From contig JACQBC010000030.1 in the NCBI GenBank assembly GCA_016194635.1, positions 62,001-126,000 on the forward strand: a DNA stretch of 64,000 bases, written 5' to 3'. This DNA is from Gammaproteobacteria bacterium. GTDB lineage: Bacteria > Pseudomonadota > Gammaproteobacteria > UBA6429 > Thiohalophilaceae. Position 1 is the stretch's first letter. Each line of letters opens with the position of its first letter. Of this stretch, positions 8,789 to 16,610 are shown piece after piece. The notes under the pieces were generated by a model. The model saw only the letters and a list, made by a program, of their open reading frames with translations, had not been told where the DNA came from and searched no databases. The translations under genes and the position numbers were made by a program.

Positions 8789-11700
8789 AACGCCCACAAT
8801 GTTTCTTTATGTAATGCAAAGGTTTGTTGCTGAGTGAGTTCATCGATAACTTGCCGCAGGATACGGGTTCGCGCGGCTTCATCCTGTTGCGTAACTTGAC
8901 CGGCTAGCTTTTTTAAACGCTCTATTTCATTACTAATGGTTGTCGTCCATTGCTGGGTCTTGGCTGCGAACATACCGGGATTGCCGCTGTTGGTGTAATA
9001 ACGCAACAATACCAGCATCTGCGGGATGTCATCGGCGCCATGTAGATCAAGCCTATCCAAGGCGGCGCCTGCTACGGGTAAGTTGGTGCGGGCAACGGCC
9101 AATAACTGCCATTTGCGTTCCTCCGCGTCATGTGTACGAAGCGCGGCGAGATGAGACCAGTCCTTGGTTTTATACAGCAACTGCGCGTACACGGCATGCC
9201 GCACGGCGGGGTCTTTAATCCGTTGCAAGGTCTGCCGCGCGGCATTGATCTGGCCTTGTTGCGCCAATAACAGGGCATGTTGTTTATAGGTGCGGTCGGG
9301 CCATTGCCGGTATTGCGCATAGAGTCGCGCTGCAGTCGCGTAATCATAGGCCCGCCAAGCACGTTCATACTCCACACCCCGGCCGCGTATCGGATCGATC
9401 TTGGCAAGTTGCTGCGCGGCCTTTTCGGCAAGCTCGGTGTCATTCCAGAAGAAATAATGATCGGCTTGCGCGTACAACCGATCCGCCGCCTGTTCGCCAA
9501 GATAGGGAATTAGATCCAAATGAAAATGCTTGCGCAAAAATGTATAAGGATCTTCAGCGCCGCTGGGTTGAGTGGTCAGCGCCGACAAGCGTACTTCGGA
9601 AAGCAGGTTGGTATCGGTATTGGGCCTGGCAGTACCCGCGGCTGCCAGCATTTCATTACGCGACAGTGCAAAGTACCAGAGCAGATCCGCCGGTGTATAT
9701 ATATCGTGGGTGCTAAGGGTTGCCTTGATCTTAGGTTGTTCGAGAATACGGGCGATACGCGCGTAATCAAAACTGAGCGGCTGTTTTGATCCGATTAAGA
9801 TCAGGTCTCCGGTGTTGATGTTCGCGAAACTCAGGCCCTGTGGGTACACTTGATAAAACGCCTGAAACAGTGATTGTAGCGTGGTGGCGTCCATTCGAAA
9901 CAGGTTAACCCATTGTCCAAATACACCGTCGGGATTTAAACGGGATTTAGTCAGTGCCCAGAACTGACGTGTGAACACATTGGCGGCACCCGCCAGCCAC
10001 GGATGGGAAGGTTGCGCGACAATCAGATCGTAGTAGGTAGGTTCGACCAGCAGGGTATTGCGGGCGTCATTAAAATCCAGCCGCACGCGTGGGTCCTGTA
10101 GCGCGGGAATTTCTCCGTTGGAAACATGCCGATCCGCCTCAACCACGGCCGGTTCGAGTTCCACCACGTGGATCGACTCGAGATCGGTGAGCGTCAAGGC
10201 CCGTGTCGTGATCCCGCCGCCAAAACCCACCACGAACGCCGATTTCGGCGCAGGGTGTAACATATACGGGACGAGGCCAAGCAAAGTTTCAGTCAGCAAC
10301 GCCTGGTTGGGGTCGTGCATGTGGATCAAGGATTCATTCAACCCATTGTTCTGCAATTTCGCAATGGTATCGTCGTAAGTCACTAGACTGATGACACCGG
10401 CCTTGCCCTCGGCCAAGTATAAGAACTTGGGTTTCTTGCTATTCATAGCATCGGGGTCCCATTGATAATTCACGGAGGCAATCAATGCGGCATAACTTAA
10501 GTGCGGGGCCTGCCAAGCCGCTACTAACGCCAGGCTAACAGACGCCAGTAGGGCCATACGTCGCGCCATGCGCTGCAACCTGCCTAAAAAAATAAGCGCC
10601 AGTAGTAGGATCAGCGCCGCCATCAGCGTCAGTAAATGATCGGTCCCGTAGCGCGGGATAAACCAAAACCCGGCAAAGATCGCACCGAAAATACTGGCGA
10701 CGGTATTGATCGCATAGGCCTTGCCGATACGCGCACGCACCGCGTGTAGGCTCCCACAATATAATTTAAGATTGAGTGGGAACAAGGCGCCGAGCAAGAA
10801 GGTGGGGATAAACAACAGTGCAAACACGATGCTATATTTCGTCAAGTGCTGGAGTAAAGCCGCCGTCTTATAATGATTGACGGCGTCGTAAATTTGCGGG
10901 AGCAGACTAAAACCGGCCCGCGTCGCAACCAAGGCGAGGCCCAACAACACCAACCCCAGGGCCATCCACACGTGCGGCGCGCGGATCTTCTCAAGCCGCG
11001 ATTTAATGACCCAGGAACCCACGGCAATACCACTGAGGAACACCGTTAAGATCGCGGCGAATCCATACAGGGTGGTGCCGGTAAAAATGGCCAGATATTT
11101 TGTCCACCCCACCTGGGTAGCAATGGAAACAAAGCCGGTACAAGCCAAAATAATCAAGGCGCGCCGACGATCGATGCTGTCATCGGTGTTTGCCGTCGGA
11201 TCGGTGGATGTCGCCGCCGGCAAGACCTCGATAGGCGGCAAGACCCAGGTGCGGCTGGCGTAGAACGCCGCGATTACAATAGCCATGTTTATCGTAAAGG
11301 CGATATAGATCGAACCGTCCAAGCCCCAATGAGGAATAAAAACAAACCCCGTTAACGCCGCGCCTAAGACAGCGCCGGCGGTATTCAGGCTGTAGAGCTG
11401 ACTCATACGCAGGCCGATTTCATTGTGCTGGCGGATCAGGATCGAGGCCATGACGGGAAATGTGGCGCCCATGCACAAGGTAGGAAGGGACAATAACAGC
11501 AAGGCCACGGCAAACTTGAGACTGAGTGTTGTGCCCATCGCCGGAACCAAGGCCAGCACTCCATCCAGGTGCAGCAAGATCGGTAATAACATCAAGCCGC
11601 TGATGCCGATCAAAAGTTCCAACACAAGATAGGGAGTAAAACTATGAATCCGGTGGCGGGTGATGCGCTCGGCTAAATAACTGCCCATCGCCATACCCAG

Positions 11701-11841
11701 AAAAAATGCGGCCAGCACGGTGCTGATTGAGGCGCTGGTGGAACCCATGCTCAAGCCCAGCAGCCGCACCCAGGTTACTTGGTAGGTTAAACTGGCGATG
11801 CCCGAGAGCACTAGAAAACTAGCGGCAACTACGACGTGCAT
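8776..11841 (-). CDS. Fused MFS-like membrane protein / spermidine-synthase-like domain / TPR tail
   Basis: The 1021-residue product has three parts. Residues 1 to about 430 are a membrane domain of many helices in two similar halves, beginning LVLSGIASLTYQVTWVRLLG, the hallmark of fused MFS/spermidine synthases. Residues about 470-720 are a Rossmann domain like spermidine synthase, with VVGFGGGITTRAL, HVVELEPAVVE and YDLIVAQPSHPW. The final 250 residues are helical and TPR-like (WNDTELAEKAAQQLAKIDP and following). The reaction is unknown; homologues often lack the polyamine-site residues. It is transcribed divergently from the Met/Gly peptide cluster and shares its 270-base upstream region. 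Confidence 0.85.
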   Translation of the reverse strand: MHVVVAASFLVLSGIASLTYQVTWVRLLGLSMGSTSASISTVLAAFFLGMAMGSYLAERITRHRIHSFTPYLVLELLIGISGLMLLPILLHLDGVLALVPAMGTTLSLKFAVALLLLSLPTLCMGATFPVMASILIRQHNEIGLRMSQLYSLNTAGAVLGAALTGFVFIPHWGLDGSIYIAFTINMAIVIAAFYASRTWVLPPIEVLPAATSTDPTANTDDSIDRRRALIILACTGFVSIATQVGWTKYLAIFTGTTLYGFAAILTVFLSGIAVGSWVIKSRLEKIRAPHVWMALGLVLLGLALVATRAGFSLLPQIYDAVNHYKTAALLQHLTKYSIVFALLFIPTFLLGALFPLNLKLYCGSLHAVRARIGKAYAINTVASIFGAIFAGFWFIPRYGTDHLLTLMAALILLLALIFLGRLQRMARRMALLASVSLALVAAWQAPHLSYAALIASVNYQWDPDAMNSKKPKFLYLAEGKAGVISLVTYDDTIAKLQNNGLNESLIHMHDPNQALLTETLLGLVPYMLHPAPKSAFVVGFGGGITTRALTLTDLESIHVVELEPAVVEADRHVSNGEIPALQDPRVRLDFNDARNTLLVEPTYYDLIVAQPSHPWLAGAANVFTRQFWALTKSRLNPDGVFGQWVNLFRMDATTLQSLFQAFYQVYPQGLSFANINTGDLILIGSKQPLSFDYARIARILEQPKIKATLSTHDIYTPADLLWYFALSRNEMLAAAGTARPNTDTNLLSEVRLSALTTQPSGAEDPYTFLRKHFHLDLIPYLGEQAADRLYAQADHYFFWNDTELAEKAAQQLAKIDPIRGRGVEYERAWRAYDYATAARLYAQYRQWPDRTYKQHALLLAQQGQINAARQTLQRIKDPAVRHAVYAQLLYKTKDWSHLAALRTHDAEERKWQLLAVARTNLPVAGAALDRLDLHGADDIPQMLVLLRYYTNSGNPGMFAAKTQQWTTTISNEIERLKKLAGQVTQQDEAARTRILRQVIDELTQQQTFALHKETLWAFHFR

Positions 11842-11988
11842 GCGGCCTCCTCAAGGTAAAACGTAATATATCAATAGCAGGTAAAAGAGGCTGTTTATAA
11901 ATACAGTGTATGATTATTTCCATAATTATAATGTTATTTACTGTTTCTGCGAACTGTAGCGCGATCATACACAACGAAAATTCCAGAA

Positions 11989-12006
11989 CTGTCCGAAAAC
12001 GGACAG
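11989..12006. promoter_or_regulatory. 18-bp dyad CTGTCCGAAAACGGACAG, candidate Crp/Fnr-type operator
   Basis: The site is a perfect 7-bp inverted repeat around four A's. Read as TGTCC-N6-GGACA it has exactly the geometry of Crp/Fnr-family operators (5-bp half-sites, 6-bp spacer). The centre (11997.5) is about 42 bases upstream of the start expected for a TAATTT -10 hexamer at 12028-12033, the class II activator position. A matching dyad lies at 15391-15408 ahead of the oxidase genes, and a Crp/Fnr gene sits between the two. The rest of 11842-12113 is AT-rich and holds no gene; another short dyad, CTGT-N8-ACAG, is at 11891-11906. Confidence 0.6.
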
Positions 12007-12113
12007 ATGCAACCGGAAGGGTTCCAGTAATTTATCGCCTCGTTCAGCAGTCCAGGTGGATTACTGAATTCTGTCAAACTGAAACTTTAGTTAAACTCAA
12101 CTAGGAGGTATGT

Positions 12114-12206
12114 ATGGGTGGTGGAATGGGTGGTGGAATGGGTGGTGGAATGGGTGGTGGTATGGGCGGCGGCATGGGCGGCGGCGGTATGGGCGGCGGC
12201 ATGTAA
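12114..12206 (+). CDS. 30-residue (Met-Gly-Gly-Gly)n peptide
   Basis: The frame encodes five MGGG units, one MGGGG, one MGGG and a final Met: 8 methionines and 22 glycines with no other residue. AGGAGG at 12103-12108 is spaced 5 bases from this ATG; an overlapping ATG at 12110 is only 1 base from it and opens a Trp-rich frame, so 12114 is chosen. The codons drift from GGT/GGA in the first half to GGC in the second, so the repeat is kept at protein level and is not a pure DNA microsatellite. Similar Met/Gly tracts occur in the oxidase at 16611. Methionine clusters bind Cu(I) or Ag(I) in other proteins, so a metal-binding peptide is a reasonable guess. No signal or leader peptide is visible. 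It is followed by two hairpins and the asnB-type gene. Confidence 0.65.
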   Translation: MGGGMGGGMGGGMGGGMGGGMGGGGMGGGM

Positions 12207-12212
12207 CCGTAC

Positions 12213-12233
12213 GAGGGCTGAACCACGGCCCTC
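12213..12233 (+). terminator. Small hairpin after the Met/Gly peptide gene
   Basis: GAGGGC (12213-12218) pairs with GCCCTC (12228-12233) across a 9-base loop, 6 bases after the peptide stop. No T-run follows, so it is more likely an mRNA-stabilising or processing hairpin than a strong terminator. Confidence 0.4.
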
Positions 12234-12247
12234 TTACTGCGAAAATC

Positions 12248-12269
12248 AACGGCACCTTCGGGTGCCGTT
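12248..12269 (+). promoter_or_regulatory. TTCG-capped hairpin directly ahead of the asnB-type start
   Basis: AACGGCACC (12248-12256) pairs perfectly with GGTGCCGTT (12261-12269) across a TTCG tetraloop, a very stable cap. The ATG of the next gene is at 12276, only 6 bases further on. The hairpin occupies the place of a Shine-Dalgarno sequence, and no purine-rich site is seen. It may act as a weak terminator after the peptide gene, as a translational block on the downstream gene, or both. Confidence 0.55.
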
Positions 12270-12275
12270 GTCGTT

Positions 12276-14267
12276 ATGTGCGGTATCGCAATTATTTTCT
12301 ACCATAATGGCAGCACACCTGAGGCCTGGCGTGCGCGTGCCATGCATCGCGCACTCGCGCATCGTGGTCCCGATGCGGCCAATGTGGTATTACGTGCCGG
12401 TGTGGCCCTGGCGCACGCGCGTTTGAGTATTGTCGATATCCAAGGCGGCGCGCAGCCCATGCAGACCCCGGATGGACAGTATGCGATTACCTACAACGGT
12501 GAGATTTACAATTACCGTCAATTACGCCAATCGCTGATCGAGCGCGGCCTACCGTTTCGCAGCCAGTCGGATACCGAGGTGGTACTGAACGCCTACCGGG
12601 AATTCGGCGCGCGGGCGTTGGTCAAGTTGCGCGGCATGTTCGCGTTTGCGATCCATGATCGCTACCGCGGCGAACTGTTCATGGCACGCGACCGCTTGGG
12701 TATTAAACCGCTGTATTATTATAATGATGAGCGTGTGTTTGTCGCCGCTTCGGAGATCAAGGCCATCTATGCCTCTGGTCTGGTTAAACCGGAGTTGAAC
12801 CGCGCCTCAATACAAAACTATTTCAGTTATCAATTTGCCATCGCCCCGCACACAGCTTTCACGCATATTTATGAATTACCCCCAGCGCATAGCTTGTGTA
12901 TCAACGCTGGTAACGCGCCACGTATCAGCCGCTACTGGGATCTAAACTTCCCAGCCGCGGGGGATTACGAGAGCATGGACGAGACGTATTGGACTCAACA
13001 GTTTACCGATACATTTCAAAACGCGGTGACCAGCCACGGCATCGGCGAGGCACCGATCGGTAGTTATCTGTCCGGTGGCATCGACTCGTGCAGTATCACG
13101 CGTCTATTGGCCGATAGTCAGCCGCGGCTGCAGACCTTTTCCATCGGATTCGATAATGCCGACTATGACGAGTCATCCCAGTATCGTGCAATAGCCGCCT
13201 CCATGGGCGTGGCAAACGCAGAGTTGCGCTTGCAGGATGAACGGCCGCAGGGTTATCTCGATGACCTGGTGCAGTGTATTTATCATCTCGAACAACCGCA
13301 AAGAATGGCGGTCGACATCCCACATTATCTTTTATCCGGCTTGGTGCGGCAGAAAACTTATAAAGTTGTCTACACCGGCGACGGTGCGGATGAGCTATTG
13401 GCGGGTTACGATTGTTTTCGCCAGGACCAGATGCGGGTTTGGTCGAACGGTCCGCTAAAAAGCCGCTTACGGCGCTGGTATTACCTGCGTCGTCATACAC
13501 GTTATTTTCCGCGTGAGCATATGCGCCTGCTGCTTGCTCTGCACACGCGCCGTACACAACAGCACACTATAAACAGATTTGGATTTTATCCCGCATGGCA
13601 TGATTTCTGGCAAATCACACGACAACAGCGGACAGGTATCATGCGCGAAGACGCCTCGATAAACGGCGAAGCGCAGATGGACGCGCTGGTCGCGGGCATG
13701 CAATCGCATCTCGTCGGGCGTGATGCCCTCAATCAATCGCTCTATTTCGAGCTGAAAACCCGCTTGCCAGGATGGATTTTATGGAAAAGCGACCGCCTCA
13801 GTATGGCGCATGGGGTGGAGGCGCGGGTACCTTTTCTCGATCACCCCTTGGTTGAATTGATTGCGCGCATGCCACCGCAGATGAAACTCAACGGGTTGAA
13901 TGAAAAATATATTTTAAAGAAATCCATGCTGCCCCGGCTACCCGAGACCGCGCACGGCTACCGCAAACGCGGCTTCTATACACCGATCAGTGCTTGGTTT
14001 TTTACTTCCAACCGCAGAGAAGAGCTCGCGCCGTATCTTTCACGCGAGGCCCTGATTAAAACAGATCTGTTCGATCCTGAGCGCGTCATGGCCTTACAGC
14101 GGGAATTACAAGGGATCTCAAAACCGCTCGACCTGCAGACAGGTTACAGACTCATGCGGATCGAGTGGATATTATTCACTGTATTGACCACCCAAATACT
14201 CCATCACCTGTACATGGGTAACCACCAGCACATGATGCCGTCTAAACACACGGTTTTGGAATGCTAA
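12276..14267 (+). CDS. AsnB-type glutamine-dependent asparagine synthetase / amidotransferase
   Basis: The 663-residue protein begins MCGIAII, so the catalytic Cys2 of the class II glutaminase domain is intact, followed by HRGPDA and YNGEIYN. The synthetase domain has the PP-loop YLSGGIDSC and VVYTGDGADELLAGYD. It would make asparagine, or amidate another carboxylate, using glutamine and ATP. At 663 residues it is about 110 longer than E. coli AsnB and nearer to the amidotransferases found in secondary or envelope gene clusters, so its substrate need not be aspartate. Its start follows a stable hairpin with no clear ribosome site, and it probably shares the promoter of the Met/Gly peptide. 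It converges on the Crp/Fnr gene with a 35-base gap. Confidence 0.88.
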   Translation: MCGIAIIFYHNGSTPEAWRARAMHRALAHRGPDAANVVLRAGVALAHARLSIVDIQGGAQPMQTPDGQYAITYNGEIYNYRQLRQSLIERGLPFRSQSDTEVVLNAYREFGARALVKLRGMFAFAIHDRYRGELFMARDRLGIKPLYYYNDERVFVAASEIKAIYASGLVKPELNRASIQNYFSYQFAIAPHTAFTHIYELPPAHSLCINAGNAPRISRYWDLNFPAAGDYESMDETYWTQQFTDTFQNAVTSHGIGEAPIGSYLSGGIDSCSITRLLADSQPRLQTFSIGFDNADYDESSQYRAIAASMGVANAELRLQDERPQGYLDDLVQCIYHLEQPQRMAVDIPHYLLSGLVRQKTYKVVYTGDGADELLAGYDCFRQDQMRVWSNGPLKSRLRRWYYLRRHTRYFPREHMRLLLALHTRRTQQHTINRFGFYPAWHDFWQITRQQRTGIMREDASINGEAQMDALVAGMQSHLVGRDALNQSLYFELKTRLPGWILWKSDRLSMAHGVEARVPFLDHPLVELIARMPPQMKLNGLNEKYILKKSMLPRLPETAHGYRKRGFYTPISAWFFTSNRREELAPYLSREALIKTDLFDPERVMALQRELQGISKPLDLQTGYRLMRIEWILFTVLTTQILHHLYMGNHQHMMPSKHTVLEC

Positions 14268-14302
14268 GGCTTCCAAAAAAATTTGCTTTTAATATACACC
14301 CG

Positions 14303-15085
14303 CTACGGTTCGCTACACACTCGCACTGCATTCTTGCGCAGTTTTGTTGCCCTGCGATCGTTTGTCATCCTGCGATTGAACATCACGATACTGCTGGTGC
14401 CGTTGGCGATCTGGTGTAGGTCTTCAGGTTTTTTGATGATGATATAACGCCGATCGATATCGACAACCTCGCGGCGTTTCATTTCCGCCAAACAGGTACT
14501 CACCCCCTGGCGGCGCGAACCCACCATGTCGGCGATGTCTTGTTCGGTCAGTGGGATACCGATTCGAATGTATTCCCCGATTACCATACCCCGAGTTGCG
14601 CCTAGACGTAGGAGAAGTTGCGCGACCTCCATCTGGATATTGCCGCTGGCAAGACTTAAAAACCGTTGGCCAAGTTCACGCATCCGCTCCGCCATGATCT
14701 TCATCAGGGAAAATGTAATTTCTGGCTTCGTGGCAAGCCATGCAGTAAACTGAGCATGCGCAACACATAACACTTCACAGGGTTCTACCGCGTAGGCGGA
14801 AACCAGCCTGGGTATACTTTGCACGCACTCGGCCAAACCGAAAATTTCTCCCGCGAGGGAGAACCAGAGCAACACATCACGCCCTTCGGCCGAGCTCACA
14901 AAAAGTTTGACACGCCCATGTTTTAAAACGAATACTGTAAAGTCCGTTTCCCCTGCCGTAAATATGAAATCATTCTTGGCGTATATTCGGTTCCTACCGA
15001 CACGATAGAGTTCATTTCTGTCACTATCTTGTAGTTGGGACAAAAAATTTGTATGGGCACCGGTTGTTTGGTGCGAATCAGTCAT
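14303..15085 (-). CDS. Crp/Fnr-family transcription regulator
   Basis: The 260-residue protein has an N-terminal cyclic-nucleotide-binding-like beta-roll (about 20-130), a long dimerisation helix and a C-terminal winged HTH (LTEQDIADMVGSRRQGVSTCL). The recognition helix reads RRQGVST where Crp has RETVGR and Fnr has VETISR, so the usual glutamate is a glutamine and altered half-site preference is expected. No N-terminal cysteine cluster for a 4Fe-4S sensor is present, so it is not a classical oxygen-sensing Fnr. The basic tail after residue 230 (RRMTNDRRATKLRK) is extra. It sits between two matching dyads with Crp-like spacing (11989 and 15391), which are its most likely targets. AGGAG precedes the ATG at 15085. 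Confidence 0.9.
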   Translation of the reverse strand: MTDSHQTTGAHTNFLSQLQDSDRNELYRVGRNRIYAKNDFIFTAGETDFTVFVLKHGRVKLFVSSAEGRDVLLWFSLAGEIFGLAECVQSIPRLVSAYAVEPCEVLCVAHAQFTAWLATKPEITFSLMKIMAERMRELGQRFLSLASGNIQMEVAQLLLRLGATRGMVIGEYIRIGIPLTEQDIADMVGSRRQGVSTCLAEMKRREVVDIDRRYIIIKKPEDLHQIANGTSSIVMFNRRMTNDRRATKLRKNAVRVCSEP

Positions 15086-15191
15086 TAAGCTCTCCTTAAT
15101 ATTACGTATTATGTATCGTAGGACTAAATTTTGTTAGAGCATGGCGTGTTAGCGAATTTCCTAACGGTAACAAGCACTTTTCTACACAGTA

Positions 15192-15212
15192 AACGCGTAT
15201 CGAGTACGCGTT
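15192..15212. promoter_or_regulatory. Perfect 8-bp inverted repeat in the regulator-oxidase gap
   Basis: AACGCGTA (15192-15199) and TACGCGTT (15205-15212) form a perfect dyad around TCGAG. It lies 107 bases upstream of the Crp/Fnr gene and 275 upstream of the oxidase, within a 400-base gap that contains no gene. It looks like a protein-binding site, but the binder is unknown. Confidence 0.45.
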
Positions 15213-15252
15213 ATTACTCACAAAAATAGTGGTCTTAACCGATAAATATACA

Positions 15253-15281
15253 AACCATAACGGACCAAAATAACCATAACG
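15253..15281. repeat. Direct repeat AACCATAACG, two copies 19 bases apart
   Basis: AACCATAACG occurs at 15253-15262 and 15272-15281, so the copies lie nearly on the same helical face. This would suit tandem binding of a regulator between the Crp/Fnr gene and the oxidase operon. Confidence 0.4.
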
Positions 15282-15312
15282 TTATAGTAGCTTACTTTGA
15301 ACTCGACTCCTT

Positions 15313-15326
15313 TCACAACATTGTGA
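15313..15326. promoter_or_regulatory. Dyad TCACAACATTGTGA
   Basis: TCACAA and TTGTGA are perfect inverted repeats separated by CA. The half-site contains TGTGA as in Crp sites, but in the everted order, so it is not a standard Crp box. It lies 72 bases upstream of the CTGTCC dyad. Confidence 0.4.
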
Positions 15327-15390
15327 CGAAACCCATGTTACTGAAAATAATTTTAGAAATGCCACGCTATCGCAGTACTTTAATTTTCAC

Positions 15391-15442
15391 CTGTCCGATT
15401 TATGACAGAAAAGTTAAGAATTATAAATTTATAGTGCCGCAC
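15391..15442 (+). promoter_or_regulatory. Candidate class II promoter of the oxidase operon with a Crp/Fnr-type operator
   Basis: The operator CTGTCCGATTTATGACAG (15391-15408) shares its first eight and last five bases with the dyad at 11989 and has the same 18-bp span. TATAGT at 15430-15435 is a good -10 hexamer and predicts a start near 15441-15442. The operator centre (15399.5) then falls at about -41.5, the position used by Crp and Fnr in class II activation. No clear -35 hexamer is seen, as expected for an activator-dependent promoter. Confidence 0.6.
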
Positions 15443-15487
15443 CCTATGGCTTATTTTCTTTTGGTGTCAATGATGGAGAATGAATAA

Positions 15488-16528
15488 ATGAAAATGAACA
15501 GACGAGAGTTTTTACAGCGTGCCAGTGTTATCGGCGCAACCGTGGCTGGGTCCGCTGGATTGTTATCATGGGCCCCCAGTGCCGCAGCAGCACAAACGTA
15601 CGCGGTTAACTTGACGGCGATGAGCGGTGATGTCACGCAAATTGATGGTACCACCGCCTTCATGTTTGGTTTCAGTAATACCGGTGTACTGACCGTGCCC
15701 GGGCCGACGATCATTTGTCAAGCAGGCGATTCTATTCTGCTGACCTTGAGTAACACGCTGAACACACCCGTGGTCTTCGCAGTCCCTGGCACCAGTATCA
15801 AACTCACCACCCCCGCCAATGGTTCGCTGCAATTTGCCTTTGCGGCGCCCGCTCCTGGCAGCTATCTCTATTGCGACGATCAAAACAGCGGTGTGAATCG
15901 CGTCATGGGCTTGCATGGATCCTTGGTTGTCATGCCGTTAGGAATTAAAAACCAAGCGTTCACAGCCGGGCCGAAATTCAAACGTCAATTCAAATGGCTG
16001 TTGGGCAATGTCGATCCCGTGTGGGGTAACGCGGTAAAGGCCAACGGTGATAATTACGTTAAATCTATCGTTGCCTCCAGTTTCCTACCCCGTTATTTTA
16101 CCATCAACGGTAACAGCTTCGATAAAACCCACGAACCCAATACCGATCTGTACGGTTTATACGGTGAGCCGGCGCTGGTACGCCTGATGAATGCCGGGGG
16201 GATGGTGCACTCGCCGCATTTCCACGGTAACCACGTTGAAATCTGCAGTATCAATCGCACCAACTTCAGTAGCAATCGCCTGCTCAAGGATGTTGTATCG
16301 ATGTACCCACTGGATTGTCGCGATGTGATCTTTCCGTTCATACAACCGCCGGACGCATGGCCACCGATTACCGTTGAGCCACAAAACTACCCCATGCATT
16401 GCCATTCGGAAATGTCGCAAACCGCGGGCGGTGGCATGTATCCGCATGGCCTGCATTGCGCCATGGGGCTTGGCAAGCTTCCGCTCGTTGAATCGGATTT
16501 GACCCTGGGCGTAGCAGCGCTTCCCTGA
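15488..16528 (+). CDS. Tat-exported multicopper-oxidase-like protein carrying only the C-terminal copper motifs
   Basis: A clear Tat signal (NRREFLQ at residues 4-10, then a hydrophobic stretch to AAAA at about 35) shows export in the folded state. The first cupredoxin-like domain (about 36-150) has lost the usual HxHG and HxH ligands: it reads VVFAVPG and YLYCDDQNSG where these would be. The second domain keeps the C-terminal motifs HSPHFHGNH (241-249; HxxHxH) and HCHSEMSQTAGGGM (304-317). In the latter the usual third His of HCHxxxH is Ser. A full trinuclear site therefore needs ligands from elsewhere, and the next gene encodes a partner with exactly the missing N-terminal motifs. GGAG lies about 10 bases upstream of the ATG. 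Confidence 0.85.
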   Translation: MKMNRREFLQRASVIGATVAGSAGLLSWAPSAAAAQTYAVNLTAMSGDVTQIDGTTAFMFGFSNTGVLTVPGPTIICQAGDSILLTLSNTLNTPVVFAVPGTSIKLTTPANGSLQFAFAAPAPGSYLYCDDQNSGVNRVMGLHGSLVVMPLGIKNQAFTAGPKFKRQFKWLLGNVDPVWGNAVKANGDNYVKSIVASSFLPRYFTINGNSFDKTHEPNTDLYGLYGEPALVRLMNAGGMVHSPHFHGNHVEICSINRTNFSSNRLLKDVVSMYPLDCRDVIFPFIQPPDAWPPITVEPQNYPMHCHSEMSQTAGGGMYPHGLHCAMGLGKLPLVESDLTLGVAALP

Positions 16529-16610
16529 AGCTATATACTATACGTCACGGAAACGAGAGCTGCCACCACTTTACAGCAGCAGCGTAAACACACATGAGGA
16601 TTTAAATAGT

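Noticed and set aside
12110-12307. Trp-rich frame MYGWWNGWWNG over the Met/Gly repeat, and the Val/Glu/Trp frame at 12118
   Set aside because: Their ATGs are 1 and 9 bases from AGGAGG, against an ideal 5 for the Met/Gly frame; both run through the two hairpins and into the AsnB-type gene, and the Met/Gly frame is echoed in the oxidase.
12114-14267. Lasso-peptide locus (short precursor plus AsnB-like cyclase)
   Set aside because: The peptide has no leader and no Asp/Glu for the macrolactam, no protease gene is present, and the AsnB-type protein keeps an intact glutaminase Cys2 as in true amidotransferases.
15313-15326. Classical Crp box
   Set aside because: The half-sites are in everted order (TCACAA-CA-TTGTGA) and do not give TGTGA-N6-TCACA.
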